Positions 45,732 to 53,885 of a stretch of 64,000 bases of DNA are shown here, one piece after another. The DNA is from Kitasatospora aureofaciens (lineage in GTDB: Bacteria > Actinomycetota > Actinomycetes > Streptomycetales > Streptomycetaceae), in NCBI GenBank assembly GCA_000720845.1, contig JODU01000015.1, positions 124,001 through 188,000 on the forward strand. Direction: 5' to 3'. Each line of letters opens with the position of its first letter. Positions within the stretch are counted from its first letter, which is position 1. The translations under genes and the position numbers were made by a program. The notes under the pieces are model-generated. The model saw nothing but the letters and a program-made list of their open reading frames with translations. It ran no database searches and had not been told where the DNA came from.

Positions 45732-46694
45732 ATGACCGCACGCTCCACCCGTCGTACGACCGCCGCGCACTCCCGGCTAGCAGCGGTCGGTGCGATCGCG
45801 GTCGCCGGCGCCCTGCTGCTCACCGGATGCGGCGACCAGACCGAGAACAGCGACTCCGGCAGCAGCGACAACCAGTCGGCGAGCGGGGCCCCGCTCGCCG
45901 ACAAGCTGCCGCAGTCGATCCGCGACAAGGGCACCGTCAAGGTCGGCTCCGACATCGCGTACGCCCCGGTCGAGTTCAAGGACGGCTCCGGCAAGACCGT
46001 CGGTATCGACCCGGACCTCGCCGACGCCCTCGGCAAGCAGCTCGGGGTGAAGTTCGAGTTCGAGAACGGCACGTTCGACACCCTGATCACCGGTCTGCGC
46101 TCCAAGCGGTACGACATCGCCATGTCCGCGATGACCGACACCAAGGACCGCCAGGAGGGCATCGACTCCGACACCGGCAAGAAGGTCGGCCAGGGCGTCG
46201 ACTTCGTCGACTACTTCACCGCCGGTGTCTCGATCTACACCAAGAAGGGCGACGACCAGGGCATCAAGACCTGGTCCGACCTGTGCGGCAAGAAGCTCGT
46301 GCTCCAGCGCGGCACGGTCTCCGAGGACCTCGCCAAGGCCGAGAACGAGAAGTGCCCGGCCGGCAAGAAGATCTCCATGGAGGCCTTCGACAACGACCAG
46401 CAGGCCCAGACCCGTCTGCGCGCGGGCGGCGCGGACGCCGGCTCCTCCGACTTCCCGGTGGCGGCGTACGCGGTGAAGACCTCCGGCGGCGGCAAGGACT
46501 TCGAGCTCGTCGGCGAGCAGGTCGAGGCCGCGCCGTACGGCATCGCGGTCGCCAAGGACAACGCGCAGCTGCGCGACGCCCTGAAGGCGGCGCTGGACGC
46601 GGTGATCGCGAACGGCGAGTACAAGAAGATCATGGACAAGTGGGGCGTGGCGGAAGGCGCCGTCACCGAGGCCACCGTCAACGGCGGCAAGTGA
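45732..46694 (+). CDS. Glutamate-type ABC transporter substrate-binding lipoprotein
   Basis: A 320-residue lipoprotein with lipobox LLTGC (Cys33) and a periplasmic-binding-protein type 2 domain of the polar amino acid family: IRDKGTVKVGSDIAYAPVEFKDGSGKTVGIDPDLADALGKQLGVKFEF in pattern, then FDTLITGLRSKRYDIAMSAMTDT. The Arg and Asp pattern fits amino acid alpha-group binding, probably glutamate or a similar polar amino acid. GGAGG precedes the ATG. Permease and ATPase genes follow. Confidence 0.92.
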   Translation: MTARSTRRTTAAHSRLAAVGAIAVAGALLLTGCGDQTENSDSGSSDNQSASGAPLADKLPQSIRDKGTVKVGSDIAYAPVEFKDGSGKTVGIDPDLADALGKQLGVKFEFENGTFDTLITGLRSKRYDIAMSAMTDTKDRQEGIDSDTGKKVGQGVDFVDYFTAGVSIYTKKGDDQGIKTWSDLCGKKLVLQRGTVSEDLAKAENEKCPAGKKISMEAFDNDQQAQTRLRAGGADAGSSDFPVAAYAVKTSGGGKDFELVGEQVEAAPYGIAVAKDNAQLRDALKAALDAVIANGEYKKIMDKWGVAEGAVTEATVNGGK

Positions 46695-46724
46695 CCGCGC
46701 GGCGGGCGCTGAAAGGCAACATCC

Positions 46725-47675
46725 GTGACTGTTGACATCGACAAGACGGCGGGCGGCCCGGCCGGTACGCCGCCGACCCCGCCGGAGGCCATCAAGGCCA
46801 TCCCGGTCCGGCACTACGGGCGGTACGTCTCCGCGGTCGTCGCGATCGCGCTGCTGGCCGCGGTCGTCTACGCGTTCTCCCAGGGCAAGATCAACTGGGG
46901 TGCGATCCCGGACTACTTCTTCGACGACCGCGTCCTGACCGGCATGGGCAAGACGCTGCTGATCACCGTCCTCGCGATGCTGATCGGCATCGTCGGCGGC
47001 ATCCTGCTCGCCGTGATGCGGCTGTCGAAGAACCCGGTGACCTCGTCCATCTCGTGGTTCTACATCTGGTTCTTCCGCGGCACGCCGGTCCTGGTGCAGC
47101 TCGTCGTCTGGTTCAACCTCGGCCTGGTCTTCGAGTACATCAACCTCGGTCCGTTCTACCGCGACGAGTGGTCGGACTTCATGACGCCGTTCCTGACGGC
47201 GCTGCTCGGTCTCGGTCTCAACGAGGCCGCGTACATGGCGGAGATCTGCCGTGCCGGTCTGCTCGCGGTCGACGAGGGCCAGACGGAGGCGGCACACGCG
47301 CTGGGCATGAGCCACGCCAAGACGCTGCGCCGGATCGTGGTCCCGCAGGCGATGCGCGTGATCGTGCCGCCGACCGGCAACGAGGTCATCAACATGCTGA
47401 AGACGACCTCCCTGGTGTCGGTCGTCCAGTACGCCGAGTTGTTCCGGGTCGCCCAGGACATCGGCCAGACCTCGGGCGCCCCGGCCGAGATGCTGTTCCT
47501 GGCGGCGGCCTGGTACCTGCTGCTGACCTCGGTCTTCAGCGTCGGCCAGTACTACCTGGAGCGCTACTACGCCCGCGGCTCCAGCCGCAGCCTGCCGCCG
47601 ACCCCGCTGCAGAAGATCAGGGCGAACCTGTTCTCCCTGTCGAACCGCTCCAGCACGACGGGAGGTGCGGCATGA
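46725..47675 (+). CDS. Polar amino acid ABC transporter permease
   Basis: A 316-residue HisM/GlnP-type permease with about five membrane helices. ITVLAMLIGIVGGILLAVMRLS marks the start of the conserved TM region, WFFRGTPVLVQLV is the family box, and the EAA loop is EAAHALGMSHAKTLRRIVVPQAMRVIVPP. The ~45-residue N-terminal cytoplasmic extension is Pro-rich. Only one permease gene is present, so it probably homodimerises. It is coupled to the ATPase gene by an ATGA overlap. Confidence 0.94.
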   Translation: MTVDIDKTAGGPAGTPPTPPEAIKAIPVRHYGRYVSAVVAIALLAAVVYAFSQGKINWGAIPDYFFDDRVLTGMGKTLLITVLAMLIGIVGGILLAVMRLSKNPVTSSISWFYIWFFRGTPVLVQLVVWFNLGLVFEYINLGPFYRDEWSDFMTPFLTALLGLGLNEAAYMAEICRAGLLAVDEGQTEAAHALGMSHAKTLRRIVVPQAMRVIVPPTGNEVINMLKTTSLVSVVQYAELFRVAQDIGQTSGAPAEMLFLAAAWYLLLTSVFSVGQYYLERYYARGSSRSLPPTPLQKIRANLFSLSNRSSTTGGAA

Positions 47676-48433
47676 CCGCCATGGTCAAGGCCGAGGGCGT
47701 CCACAAGTCCTTCGGTGCCGTCGAGGTCCTCAAGGGGATCGACCTGGAGGTGAAGCAGGGCGAGGTGTTCTGCCTCATCGGCCCCTCCGGCTCCGGCAAG
47801 TCCACCTTCCTCAGGTGTATCAACCACCTCGAGAAGATCAACGCAGGGCGTCTGTACGTCGACGGCGAGCTGGTCGGCTACCGCCAGAAGGGTGACAAGC
47901 TCTACGAGCTGAAGGACAGCGAGGTCGCCCTCAAGCGCCGGGACATCGGCATGGTCTTCCAGCGCTTCAACCTGTTCCCGCACATGACGGCCGTGGAGAA
48001 CGTCATGGAGGCGCCGGTCCAGGTCAAGGGCGTGAGCAGGTCCCAGGCGAGGGACCGGGCACGGGCGCTGCTGGAGCGCGTGGGCCTGGCCGACAAGGCC
48101 GGCAACTACCCCTCGCAGCTCTCCGGCGGCCAGCAGCAGCGGGTCGCCATCGCACGAGCCCTGGCGATGGACCCGAAGCTGATGCTGTTCGACGAGCCGA
48201 CCTCGGCGCTCGACCCCGAGCTGGTCGGCGACGTCCTCGACGTCATGCGCGACCTCGCGGAGTCCGGCATGACGATGGTCGTCGTCACCCACGAGATGGG
48301 CTTCGCCCGCGAGGTCGGCGACAGCCTGGTCTTCATGGACGACGGCGTGGTCGTCGAGTCGGGCAACCCGCGCGACGTGCTGACCGACCCCCAGCACGAC
48401 CGGACGAAGGCGTTCCTGTCCAAGGTCCTCTGA
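47672..48433 (+). CDS. Amino acid ABC transporter ATP-binding protein
   Basis: A 253-residue ABC ATPase of the GlnQ/GluA type. Walker A GPSGSGKST, Q-loop VFQRFNLFPHMT, signature LSGGQQQRVAIARAL, Walker B LMLFDEPTSALDPE and H-loop VVTHEMGFA are complete. It energises the permease encoded just upstream. A strong terminator follows 17 bp after its stop, ending the three-gene operon. Confidence 0.96.
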   Translation: MTAMVKAEGVHKSFGAVEVLKGIDLEVKQGEVFCLIGPSGSGKSTFLRCINHLEKINAGRLYVDGELVGYRQKGDKLYELKDSEVALKRRDIGMVFQRFNLFPHMTAVENVMEAPVQVKGVSRSQARDRARALLERVGLADKAGNYPSQLSGGQQQRVAIARALAMDPKLMLFDEPTSALDPELVGDVLDVMRDLAESGMTMVVVTHEMGFAREVGDSLVFMDDGVVVESGNPRDVLTDPQHDRTKAFLSKVL

Positions 48434-48450
48434 GGCCGCGAGCAGAGGCC

Positions 48451-48480
48451 AGGGGCGGTACGGATCTCCGTACCGCCCCT
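48451..48480 (+). terminator. Hairpin terminator of the amino acid transporter operon
   Basis: A 14-bp near-perfect stem (48451-48464 with 48467-48480, AGGGGCGGTACGGA and its complement) with a minimal loop, just after the ATPase stop and before the convergent methyltransferase gene. Confidence 0.82.
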
Positions 48481-48496
48481 TCCTGCCGTCATGGGC

Positions 48497-49306
48497 TCAC
48501 TTCACGGCCAGCAGCAGGGTGTCCGACGGCGAGCACCACACCGGCCGGGCCTCGCCGAAGCCCTTCTCGCGCAGCACGCGCGCGTGCCAGGCCGCCGAGG
48601 GCATCTCGCCGTCGGCGTGCTCCCCGTAGATCTCGAAGCGGCGGGCGGTGGGCCCGGCGAGTGCCGGGTCCTTGGCGGCGAGCTGCCACCACTCGGCCCA
48701 GTCCAGGGCGCCCTCGCCCTTGGCGGCGTCCATCCGCGCGTGCCGCTGCGCGCGCTCGGCCGCGTTGATCCTGGGCGTCGTGTCGTCGATCATGTGGTCC
48801 GCGTTCATGAAGACACCACCGTCGCGGACCAGCCCCGCGACCCGCCCGTAGAGATCCGCGAGGGGTTCGGCGTGGAACCAGTGCAGGGCCGTAGCGGTCA
48901 GCACGGCGTCGTAGGCGTCGTACGGCAGCTTCGACGGCCAGTCGGGGTCCTTGAGGTCGGCGGTGACGAAGGAGACCCGCTGGTCGCCCGCGAAGGTGCC
49001 CTCGGCGATGGTGAGGAGCGCGGGATCGAGGTCCACGCCGGTGCTGGTGGCGTCCGGGAACCGGTCGAGCAGCCGGGCCGTGATGGTGCCGGTGCCGCAG
49101 GCCAGGTCCAGGACGCGCGGCGCGGGGCCGACGAGCGCCTCGACCATGTCGAGCATGATCCGGAACCGTTCCTCGCGGTCCGGCATGTACCACTCCTGCT
49201 GCCGGTCCCAGCTCCGCTGCCAGGCCTGCCAGTCGGCACCCGCCGCGGTCGTCGCGGTGGCGGTCGTCGTGGTCGTGGTCGTCGTGGTGGTGTCCGCGTT
49301 CGTCAT
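48497..49306 (-). CDS. Class I SAM-dependent methyltransferase
   Basis: A 269-residue methyltransferase. Motif I VLDLACGTGTITARLLDRFP, motif II GVDLDPALL, motif III VSFVTADLKDP and motif IV DAVLTATALHWF are in order. The substrate is unknown; the fold region resembles trans-aconitate methyltransferase-like enzymes. The N-terminus has an unusual poly-Thr run (ten consecutive Thr, then ATATT) encoded by ACC/ACG/ACA codons. GGAGGGG precedes the ATG. Confidence 0.9.
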   Translation of the reverse strand: MTNADTTTTTTTTTTATATTAAGADWQAWQRSWDRQQEWYMPDREERFRIMLDMVEALVGPAPRVLDLACGTGTITARLLDRFPDATSTGVDLDPALLTIAEGTFAGDQRVSFVTADLKDPDWPSKLPYDAYDAVLTATALHWFHAEPLADLYGRVAGLVRDGGVFMNADHMIDDTTPRINAAERAQRHARMDAAKGEGALDWAEWWQLAAKDPALAGPTARRFEIYGEHADGEMPSAAWHARVLREKGFGEARPVWCSPSDTLLLAVK

Positions 49307-49404
49307 CGAGCCCCTCCGTGCTGCGTCGCGTAATACCCTGGAAGCACGGTCAGCTGTTACCTGACCGCAGGCACGACCCTAGAGCCCCTTCGTAAGGACT
49401 ACAA

Positions 49405-50034
49405 GTGGAACTGGCCTATTACTCGGATTACGCCGTTCGTCTCGTCAACACCGAGGAACCGTCGCGGGGGCAGGACTCCCTGACCTCGGTGGAGGCCGTC
49501 CGTGAGCTGTTCGGCGCCAACCAGTCGGCGGCCCGGCGCGCGTCCGACGCCGACGTGACCCGGTTCCGTTCGGTTCGGGGGCGGCTGCGCGCGGTCTTCG
49601 AGGCGGCCGACGGCGGCGACGAGACCCTCGCGGTGGACCTGCTGAACTCACTGCTCCTGGAGTTCCCGGTGAGCCCGCAGATCTCCGGCCACGACCACCG
49701 TGCTGAGGACGGCAGCCCGCTGTGGCACATGCACCTGGCGGACCACCCCTCCAACGCGACCGCCGGTTTCGCGGCCATCGCGGCGATGGGACTGGCCTTC
49801 CACCTCACCGAGTACGGCGTGGACCGGCTGGGCCTGTGCGAGGCGGCCCCCTGCCGCAACGCCTACCTGGACACCTCCACCAACCGCTCCCGGCGCTACT
49901 GCTCCGACCGCTGCGCCACCCGCGCCAACGTGGCGGCCTACCGCGCCCGCAAGCGCCTGGAGGCGGACCGGTCGGCCAGCACCGGCCTGACCGCCGACAG
50001 CGCCCAGCGGACCACGGCGAGCGGCGAACGCTGA
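49405..50034 (+). CDS. CGNR zinc-finger (ABATE domain) regulator
   Basis: A 209-residue protein. An alpha-helical ABATE domain (about residues 1-140) is followed by a CGNR-type zinc finger, here CEAAPCRNAYLDTSTNRSRRYCSDRCATRANVAAYRARK with four Cys. These are predicted transcription regulators, widespread in Streptomyces. The GTG start lacks a strong ribosome binding site. Its last 97 bp overlap the 3' end of the convergent sodX gene. Confidence 0.87.
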   Translation: MELAYYSDYAVRLVNTEEPSRGQDSLTSVEAVRELFGANQSAARRASDADVTRFRSVRGRLRAVFEAADGGDETLAVDLLNSLLLEFPVSPQISGHDHRAEDGSPLWHMHLADHPSNATAGFAAIAAMGLAFHLTEYGVDRLGLCEAAPCRNAYLDTSTNRSRRYCSDRCATRANVAAYRARKRLEADRSASTGLTADSAQRTTASGER

Positions 50035-50375
50035 CCCGGCCGCGGCGGCCGGTACCGGAACCGGACCCTGCCCAGCACGAGGTCCTGCGGGACCACCCCG
50101 TAGTCGGTACTGTCCCCGCCCGCGAACGCGTTGTCCCCGAGCACCCACCAGCCGGCCCCGCGCCGCTCGGCCGCCCGCTTGACGACGAGCAGGTCCTGCT
50201 GGAAGGGATGCCGCAGTACGACCACGTCCCCCGGCCGGACCCGCGCCCCCCAATGCACGAGCAGCACGTCACCGTGGTGCAGCGTGGGCACCATCGACGG
50301 CCCGGTCACCTCGGCCGGCCCGAAGGGCAGCGCCCCTCTCGCGCGCTCGGTCTCCTGCGACAGTTGCTCCGGCAT
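49938..50375 (-). CDS. sodX: Nickel superoxide dismutase maturation protease SodX
   Basis: A 145-residue S24/S26 signal-peptidase-like protein, the processing enzyme that removes the SodN leader. The catalytic Ser is in GPSMVPTLHHGDVLLVHWG and the Lys in DLLVVKRAAERRG; GWWVLGDNAFAGGDSTDYG is the S26 box. There is no membrane anchor, consistent with a cytoplasmic substrate. ATG at 50375 has GGAGG upstream; a GTG sits one codon before. It is divergent from sodN, its substrate. Confidence 0.93.
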   Translation of the reverse strand: MPEQLSQETERARGALPFGPAEVTGPSMVPTLHHGDVLLVHWGARVRPGDVVVLRHPFQQDLLVVKRAAERRGAGWWVLGDNAFAGGDSTDYGVVPQDLVLGRVRFRYRPPRPGQRSPLAVVRWALSAVRPVLADRSASRRLRAR

Positions 50376-50520
50376 CACCCGGCACCTCCCCGGTCTTTCC
50401 TCCACCAGTCTCAGTCTCACCCCGGACTTTTGTCCTAAGCCCACGGGGGCACTCGCGAAATCGGGCCTCCCAGGGAGTAATGTCCCCCCTGAGAAGACGA
50501 TCACGAGGAAGGAACGCTTC

Positions 50521-50916
50521 ATGCTTTCCCGCCTGTTTGCCCCCAAGGTCACGGTCAGCGCCCACTGCGACCTGCCCTGCGGCGTGTACGACCCGGCCCA
50601 GGCCCGCATCGAGGCGGAGTCGGTGAAGGCCGTCCAGGAGAAGATGGCCGGCAACGACGACCCGCACTTCCAGACGCGCGCCACGGTCATCAAGGAGCAG
50701 CGCGCCGAGCTGGCGAAGCACCACGTCTCCGTGCTGTGGAGCGACTACTTCAAGCCCCCGCACTTCGAGAAGTACCCGGAGCTGCACCAGCTGGTCAACG
50801 ACACCCTCAAGGCCCTGTCGGCCGCCAAGGGCTCGAAGGACCCGGCGACCGGTCAGAAGGCCCTGGACTACATCGCCCAGATCGACAAGATCTTCTGGGA
50901 GACCAAGAAGGCCTGA
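50521..50916 (+). CDS. sodN: Nickel superoxide dismutase
   Basis: A 131-residue Ni-SOD precursor. After a 14-residue leader, cleavage exposes His15 in HCDLPCGVYDP, the nickel hook formed by the N-terminal amine, His1, Cys2 and Cys6 of the mature protein. The rest is the four-helix bundle. Its partner protease gene sodX is directly divergent. In S. coelicolor nickel acts through Nur and a small RNA from the sodF transcript; the 145-bp intergenic region would carry such control here, but no site was proven. Confidence 0.97.
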   Translation: MLSRLFAPKVTVSAHCDLPCGVYDPAQARIEAESVKAVQEKMAGNDDPHFQTRATVIKEQRAELAKHHVSVLWSDYFKPPHFEKYPELHQLVNDTLKALSAAKGSKDPATGQKALDYIAQIDKIFWETKKA

Positions 50917-50975
50917 CGAACGTCAGCATCCCCGGGGCCGGCGATCGGTGCACCATCGCAGGCCGCCAGGACAGC

Positions 50976-51015
50976 CCGAAGGGGCCCGGCCGTCATCACG
51001 GCCGGGCCCCTTCGG
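50976..51015. terminator. Very strong hairpin terminator after sodN
   Basis: An 18-bp perfect stem (50976-50993 with 50998-51015) and 4-nt loop CATC, between sodN and the convergent reductase gene. Confidence 0.88.
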
Positions 51016-51077
51016 CATTGCCGGGGCAAGGGACCGGGTGCCGCTGCCCCCAGGCCCGGGTAAGGGCGGGCGGCGGC

Positions 51078-51662
51078 TCAGCGCTTTCGGTGGTACGTGC
51101 GCACCACGACGCCGTTGCCGAAGGTCCGCACCGAGTCCGGCACGAACTCGGCGACCTCGAAACCGGAGGCGAACATCGGCATGCCGGTGCCGAGCACCAC
51201 CGGGTAGGTCTTGACGACCAGTTCGTCGACCTCGTCGACCAGCTCGCCGGCGACGGCCGATCCGCCGCACAGGTAGATGTCGAAGGCACTGTCCTCCGCC
51301 TTCAGCTCCCTGACCCTGCCGACCAGATCCGCCGAGACGATCTCGACGTTCGGATCGGGCGACTCGGTGAGCGTGCGCGAGGCGACGTACTCGCGCAGAT
51401 GCGCGTACGGGCTGGTGACGCCCTCCTTGAGGGCAAGGTCGTAGCTGGCCCTCCCCTGGACGACCGTGTCGAACCGCTTGTTCCGCAGGTCGTCGAGACC
51501 GAGCGCCCGACGGCCCTGGGTGGCCATCGTCTCCGGATACTCCGCCTTCAGGAACTCGAGGAACTCCTCGTCGACGAACGGGAACATGAACGACGCATCG
51601 CCGTCCGGACCGCCGATGAAGCCGTCGATCGAGCAGGCGATGAAGTACGTGAGTTTGCGCAA
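51078..51662 (-). CDS. Dihydrofolate-reductase-fold (RibD C-terminal) protein
   Basis: A 194-residue RibD_C/DHFR-like reductase. RKLTYFIACSIDGFIGGPDGDASFMFPF is the typical start; ASYDLALKEGV and DIYLCGGSAVAGELVDEVDELVVKTYPVVLGTGMPMF form the NADPH-binding core. Members of this group reduce unknown pterin- or flavin-like substrates. A TTG start at 51662 is proposed because AAGGGGAG lies 6 nt upstream and the domain begins there; an ATG at 51707 would add a non-conserved leader. Confidence 0.83.
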   Translation of the reverse strand: MRKLTYFIACSIDGFIGGPDGDASFMFPFVDEEFLEFLKAEYPETMATQGRRALGLDDLRNKRFDTVVQGRASYDLALKEGVTSPYAHLREYVASRTLTESPDPNVEIVSADLVGRVRELKAEDSAFDIYLCGGSAVAGELVDEVDELVVKTYPVVLGTGMPMFASGFEVAEFVPDSVRTFGNGVVVRTYHRKR

Positions 51663-51737
51663 ACCGTTCTCCCCTTTGCCTTGACCACTACGGTCACAGT
51701 ACTCCATGCGTAGTTGTCAGGGGAGCGGATTATGAGG

Positions 51738-52364
51738 TTACCGAGTCCGCGGCTCGCGCCACATCGGCCACATCCGGGGGCCGTCCGGGAGGTCCAGAGC
51801 CCGGCCGGTGAACTCGAAGCCGAGGCGCTCGTACAGCACCTTGCCGCGGGCACTGCTCGCCTCCAGGTAGGCGGGCAGTCCCTCGCGGTCCAAGCGGTCG
51901 AGGACGCTCTCGATCAGCGCGGTGCCCAGCCCCTCGCCCTGCCGCCCGGGGACCACGCCGATCATCCAGAGGTACTCGTGGGCCCGCCCGGTGGGGTGGA
52001 TGGCGTCCGTGAGCCGGGCTATCAGCTCCACGCGCGCGTTCTCCGGGTCGACGGCCTCGCGGACCTGTGCGGGACCGTCCTCGGCGCCCTCGCCGATCCG
52101 GTCGTCCGGCTCGGCGCCCGCGTGCCCGTCCGCCGGGACGGGCAACCACAGCGCGCAGGCGGCGCCGTCCTCGGTGAGGTCGATGCGCCCGTCGGCGAAG
52201 ACGGCGTCGGCGAACGCGGCCATGAGCCGGTGGTGCGTCCGGCGCCGGTACTCCTCGCCGGGAAAGACCCAACTGCTCACCGGGTCGTCCTGGAAGGCCT
52301 CGTCCAGCAACCGGACGACCAGATCCCGGTCGTCCTCCCCCGCCGTCCGGATCACCACACCCAT
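51738..52364 (-). CDS. GNAT family N-acetyltransferase
   Basis: A 208-residue GNAT protein. The acetyl-CoA loop is VVPGRQGEGLGTALIESVL, preceded by HEYLWMIGV and followed by AYLEASSARGKVLYERLGFE. The N-terminal part VIRTAGEDDRDLVVRLLDEAF fits the family. The substrate is unknown. It stands alone between the reductase and the polyprenyl synthase gene. Confidence 0.92.
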   Translation of the reverse strand: MGVVIRTAGEDDRDLVVRLLDEAFQDDPVSSWVFPGEEYRRRTHHRLMAAFADAVFADGRIDLTEDGAACALWLPVPADGHAGAEPDDRIGEGAEDGPAQVREAVDPENARVELIARLTDAIHPTGRAHEYLWMIGVVPGRQGEGLGTALIESVLDRLDREGLPAYLEASSARGKVLYERLGFEFTGRALDLPDGPRMWPMWREPRTR

Positions 52365-52639
52365 GCCTCGCCCCTCCGACTCGACACCGACGACTCGATG
52401 CCGCGGCCTCGGTGCCGCTGACTCAACGTCGCTCGTCTGTACGGCGGTTGAGCCTAGCCGGTGGGTACGTGGGGGGTGGGTGGGTCACTGCGTCCCGCTT
52501 GCGCGGGAGGAAGGGGGCGGGCCCCGCACACCGTGGGGAAGTGCGGGACCCGCCGGACCGGAGCCGTCGGCGGTGCGGCCGTACGTCGGTCAGGTGCCGT
52601 ACGGCCCTGCACAGGCTCCGGGGTCTTGCGTGGCGGCGC

Positions 52640-53800
52640 TCAGGTGCTGCGCCGGGTCACGAACTCGGCCAGCGCGAGCAGGCCGCCCGCCGCCTCCGGC
52701 TCGGGCACGGCACGGGCCAACTCCTGCATGGCCCGCGCCATCCGGTCGGCCGCCTGGGCCTGCGCCCAGTCCCGGCCGCCGGCCCGCTCCACGGCCAGGG
52801 CGGTGCGCTCCAGGTCCTCCTTGTCCTTGTCGTACGGCACCGCGTACAGCTCGGCCAGTTCGGCGGCGGCCGGGGTGCCGGAGGTCAGGGCGGCGACCAC
52901 CGGCAGTGACTTCTTGCGGGCGGCCAGGTCCGCACCGGCAGGCTTGCCGGTGTGGCGCGGGTCGCCCCATATGCCGATGACGTCGTCGATGAGCTGGAAG
53001 GCAAGCCCGGCCTCACGGCCGAACGCGTCCAGGGCCTCGACGTCCTCCCTGGCCGCACCCGCGTACAGCGCGCCGAGGGCGCAGGCGCAGCCCAGCAGCG
53101 CGCCCGTCTTGGCCTCGGCCATGGCGAGCGTCTCGTCGAGCGTGACCTCGCCCGGCGGGCGCCGCTCCATGGCCGTGTCCGCGTGCTGGCCCTCGCACAG
53201 CTCCATGACGCAGTCGGCGAGCCGGGTGGCCGCCGCCGCGGACGCCGGGTGCGGGTCCGCGGCCAGCAGCCGCAGGGCGAGCGCCTGAAGCGCGTCCCCG
53301 GCCAGGATCGCGTCGGCGTCGCCGAACACGGTCCACGCGGTCGGCCGGTGACGCCGGGTGGCGTCCCGGTCCATCACGTCGTCGTGCAGCAGGGTGAAGT
53401 TGTGGATCAGCTCCACCGCCGCGGCGGCACGGCCGGCAGTCGCGCGGGCCGCCGGTCCGCCGAGCGCGCTCGCCGCGGTGAGGACGAGCGCGGGGCGGAT
53501 CGCCTTGCCCGCGTTGCCCGCCGCGGGTGTGCCGTCCGCGTGCTGCCAGCCGAAGTGGTAGAGCGCGATGCGGCGCATCGACTCGGGCAGCGATGCGATG
53601 GCGGACCGCAGTTCGGGGTCGACCGAGGCCCGTGACTCACTCAGGAGTACAGCTGCCTCGTGCCCTTCGGCCACCGCCTGTCCCGGCCCGTCGGACAACT
53701 CCCCCGGCTCCTTCTCGCGCTGTGTGCCGATGGGACCGTGCCTTTCCGGCGTTCCGGTGGGACGGCGCGTCGCGGTGGCGCCGCGCCGGGTCTCCGTCAT
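52640..53800 (-). CDS. Polyprenyl diphosphate synthase, probable encapsulin cargo
   Basis: A 386-residue trans-isoprenyl diphosphate synthase. The first Asp-rich motif is DDVMD at residues 140-144 and the second DDVIGIWGD begins at residue 272; GKAIRPALVL and GQHADTAMERR are further prenyltransferase motifs. The product is likely a C15-C20 diphosphate. Compared with normal synthases it has a ~65-residue Pro/Gly/Glu-rich N-terminal extension with no fold, typical of cargo-loading segments of Family 2 encapsulin cargo. It lies 85 bp downstream of the encapsulin shell gene on the same strand. Confidence 0.93.
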   Translation of the reverse strand: MTETRRGATATRRPTGTPERHGPIGTQREKEPGELSDGPGQAVAEGHEAAVLLSESRASVDPELRSAIASLPESMRRIALYHFGWQHADGTPAAGNAGKAIRPALVLTAASALGGPAARATAGRAAAAVELIHNFTLLHDDVMDRDATRRHRPTAWTVFGDADAILAGDALQALALRLLAADPHPASAAAATRLADCVMELCEGQHADTAMERRPPGEVTLDETLAMAEAKTGALLGCACALGALYAGAAREDVEALDAFGREAGLAFQLIDDVIGIWGDPRHTGKPAGADLAARKKSLPVVAALTSGTPAAAELAELYAVPYDKDKEDLERTALAVERAGGRDWAQAQAADRMARAMQELARAVPEPEAAGGLLALAEFVTRRST

Positions 53801-53885
53801 GGACTCACCTTCCCCCTGGGCCCGTCCGTACCTCGGGGGTGTACCCGCCCGGGAGGGCGGGAACACGGCGTTCGGGACGGTGGCG

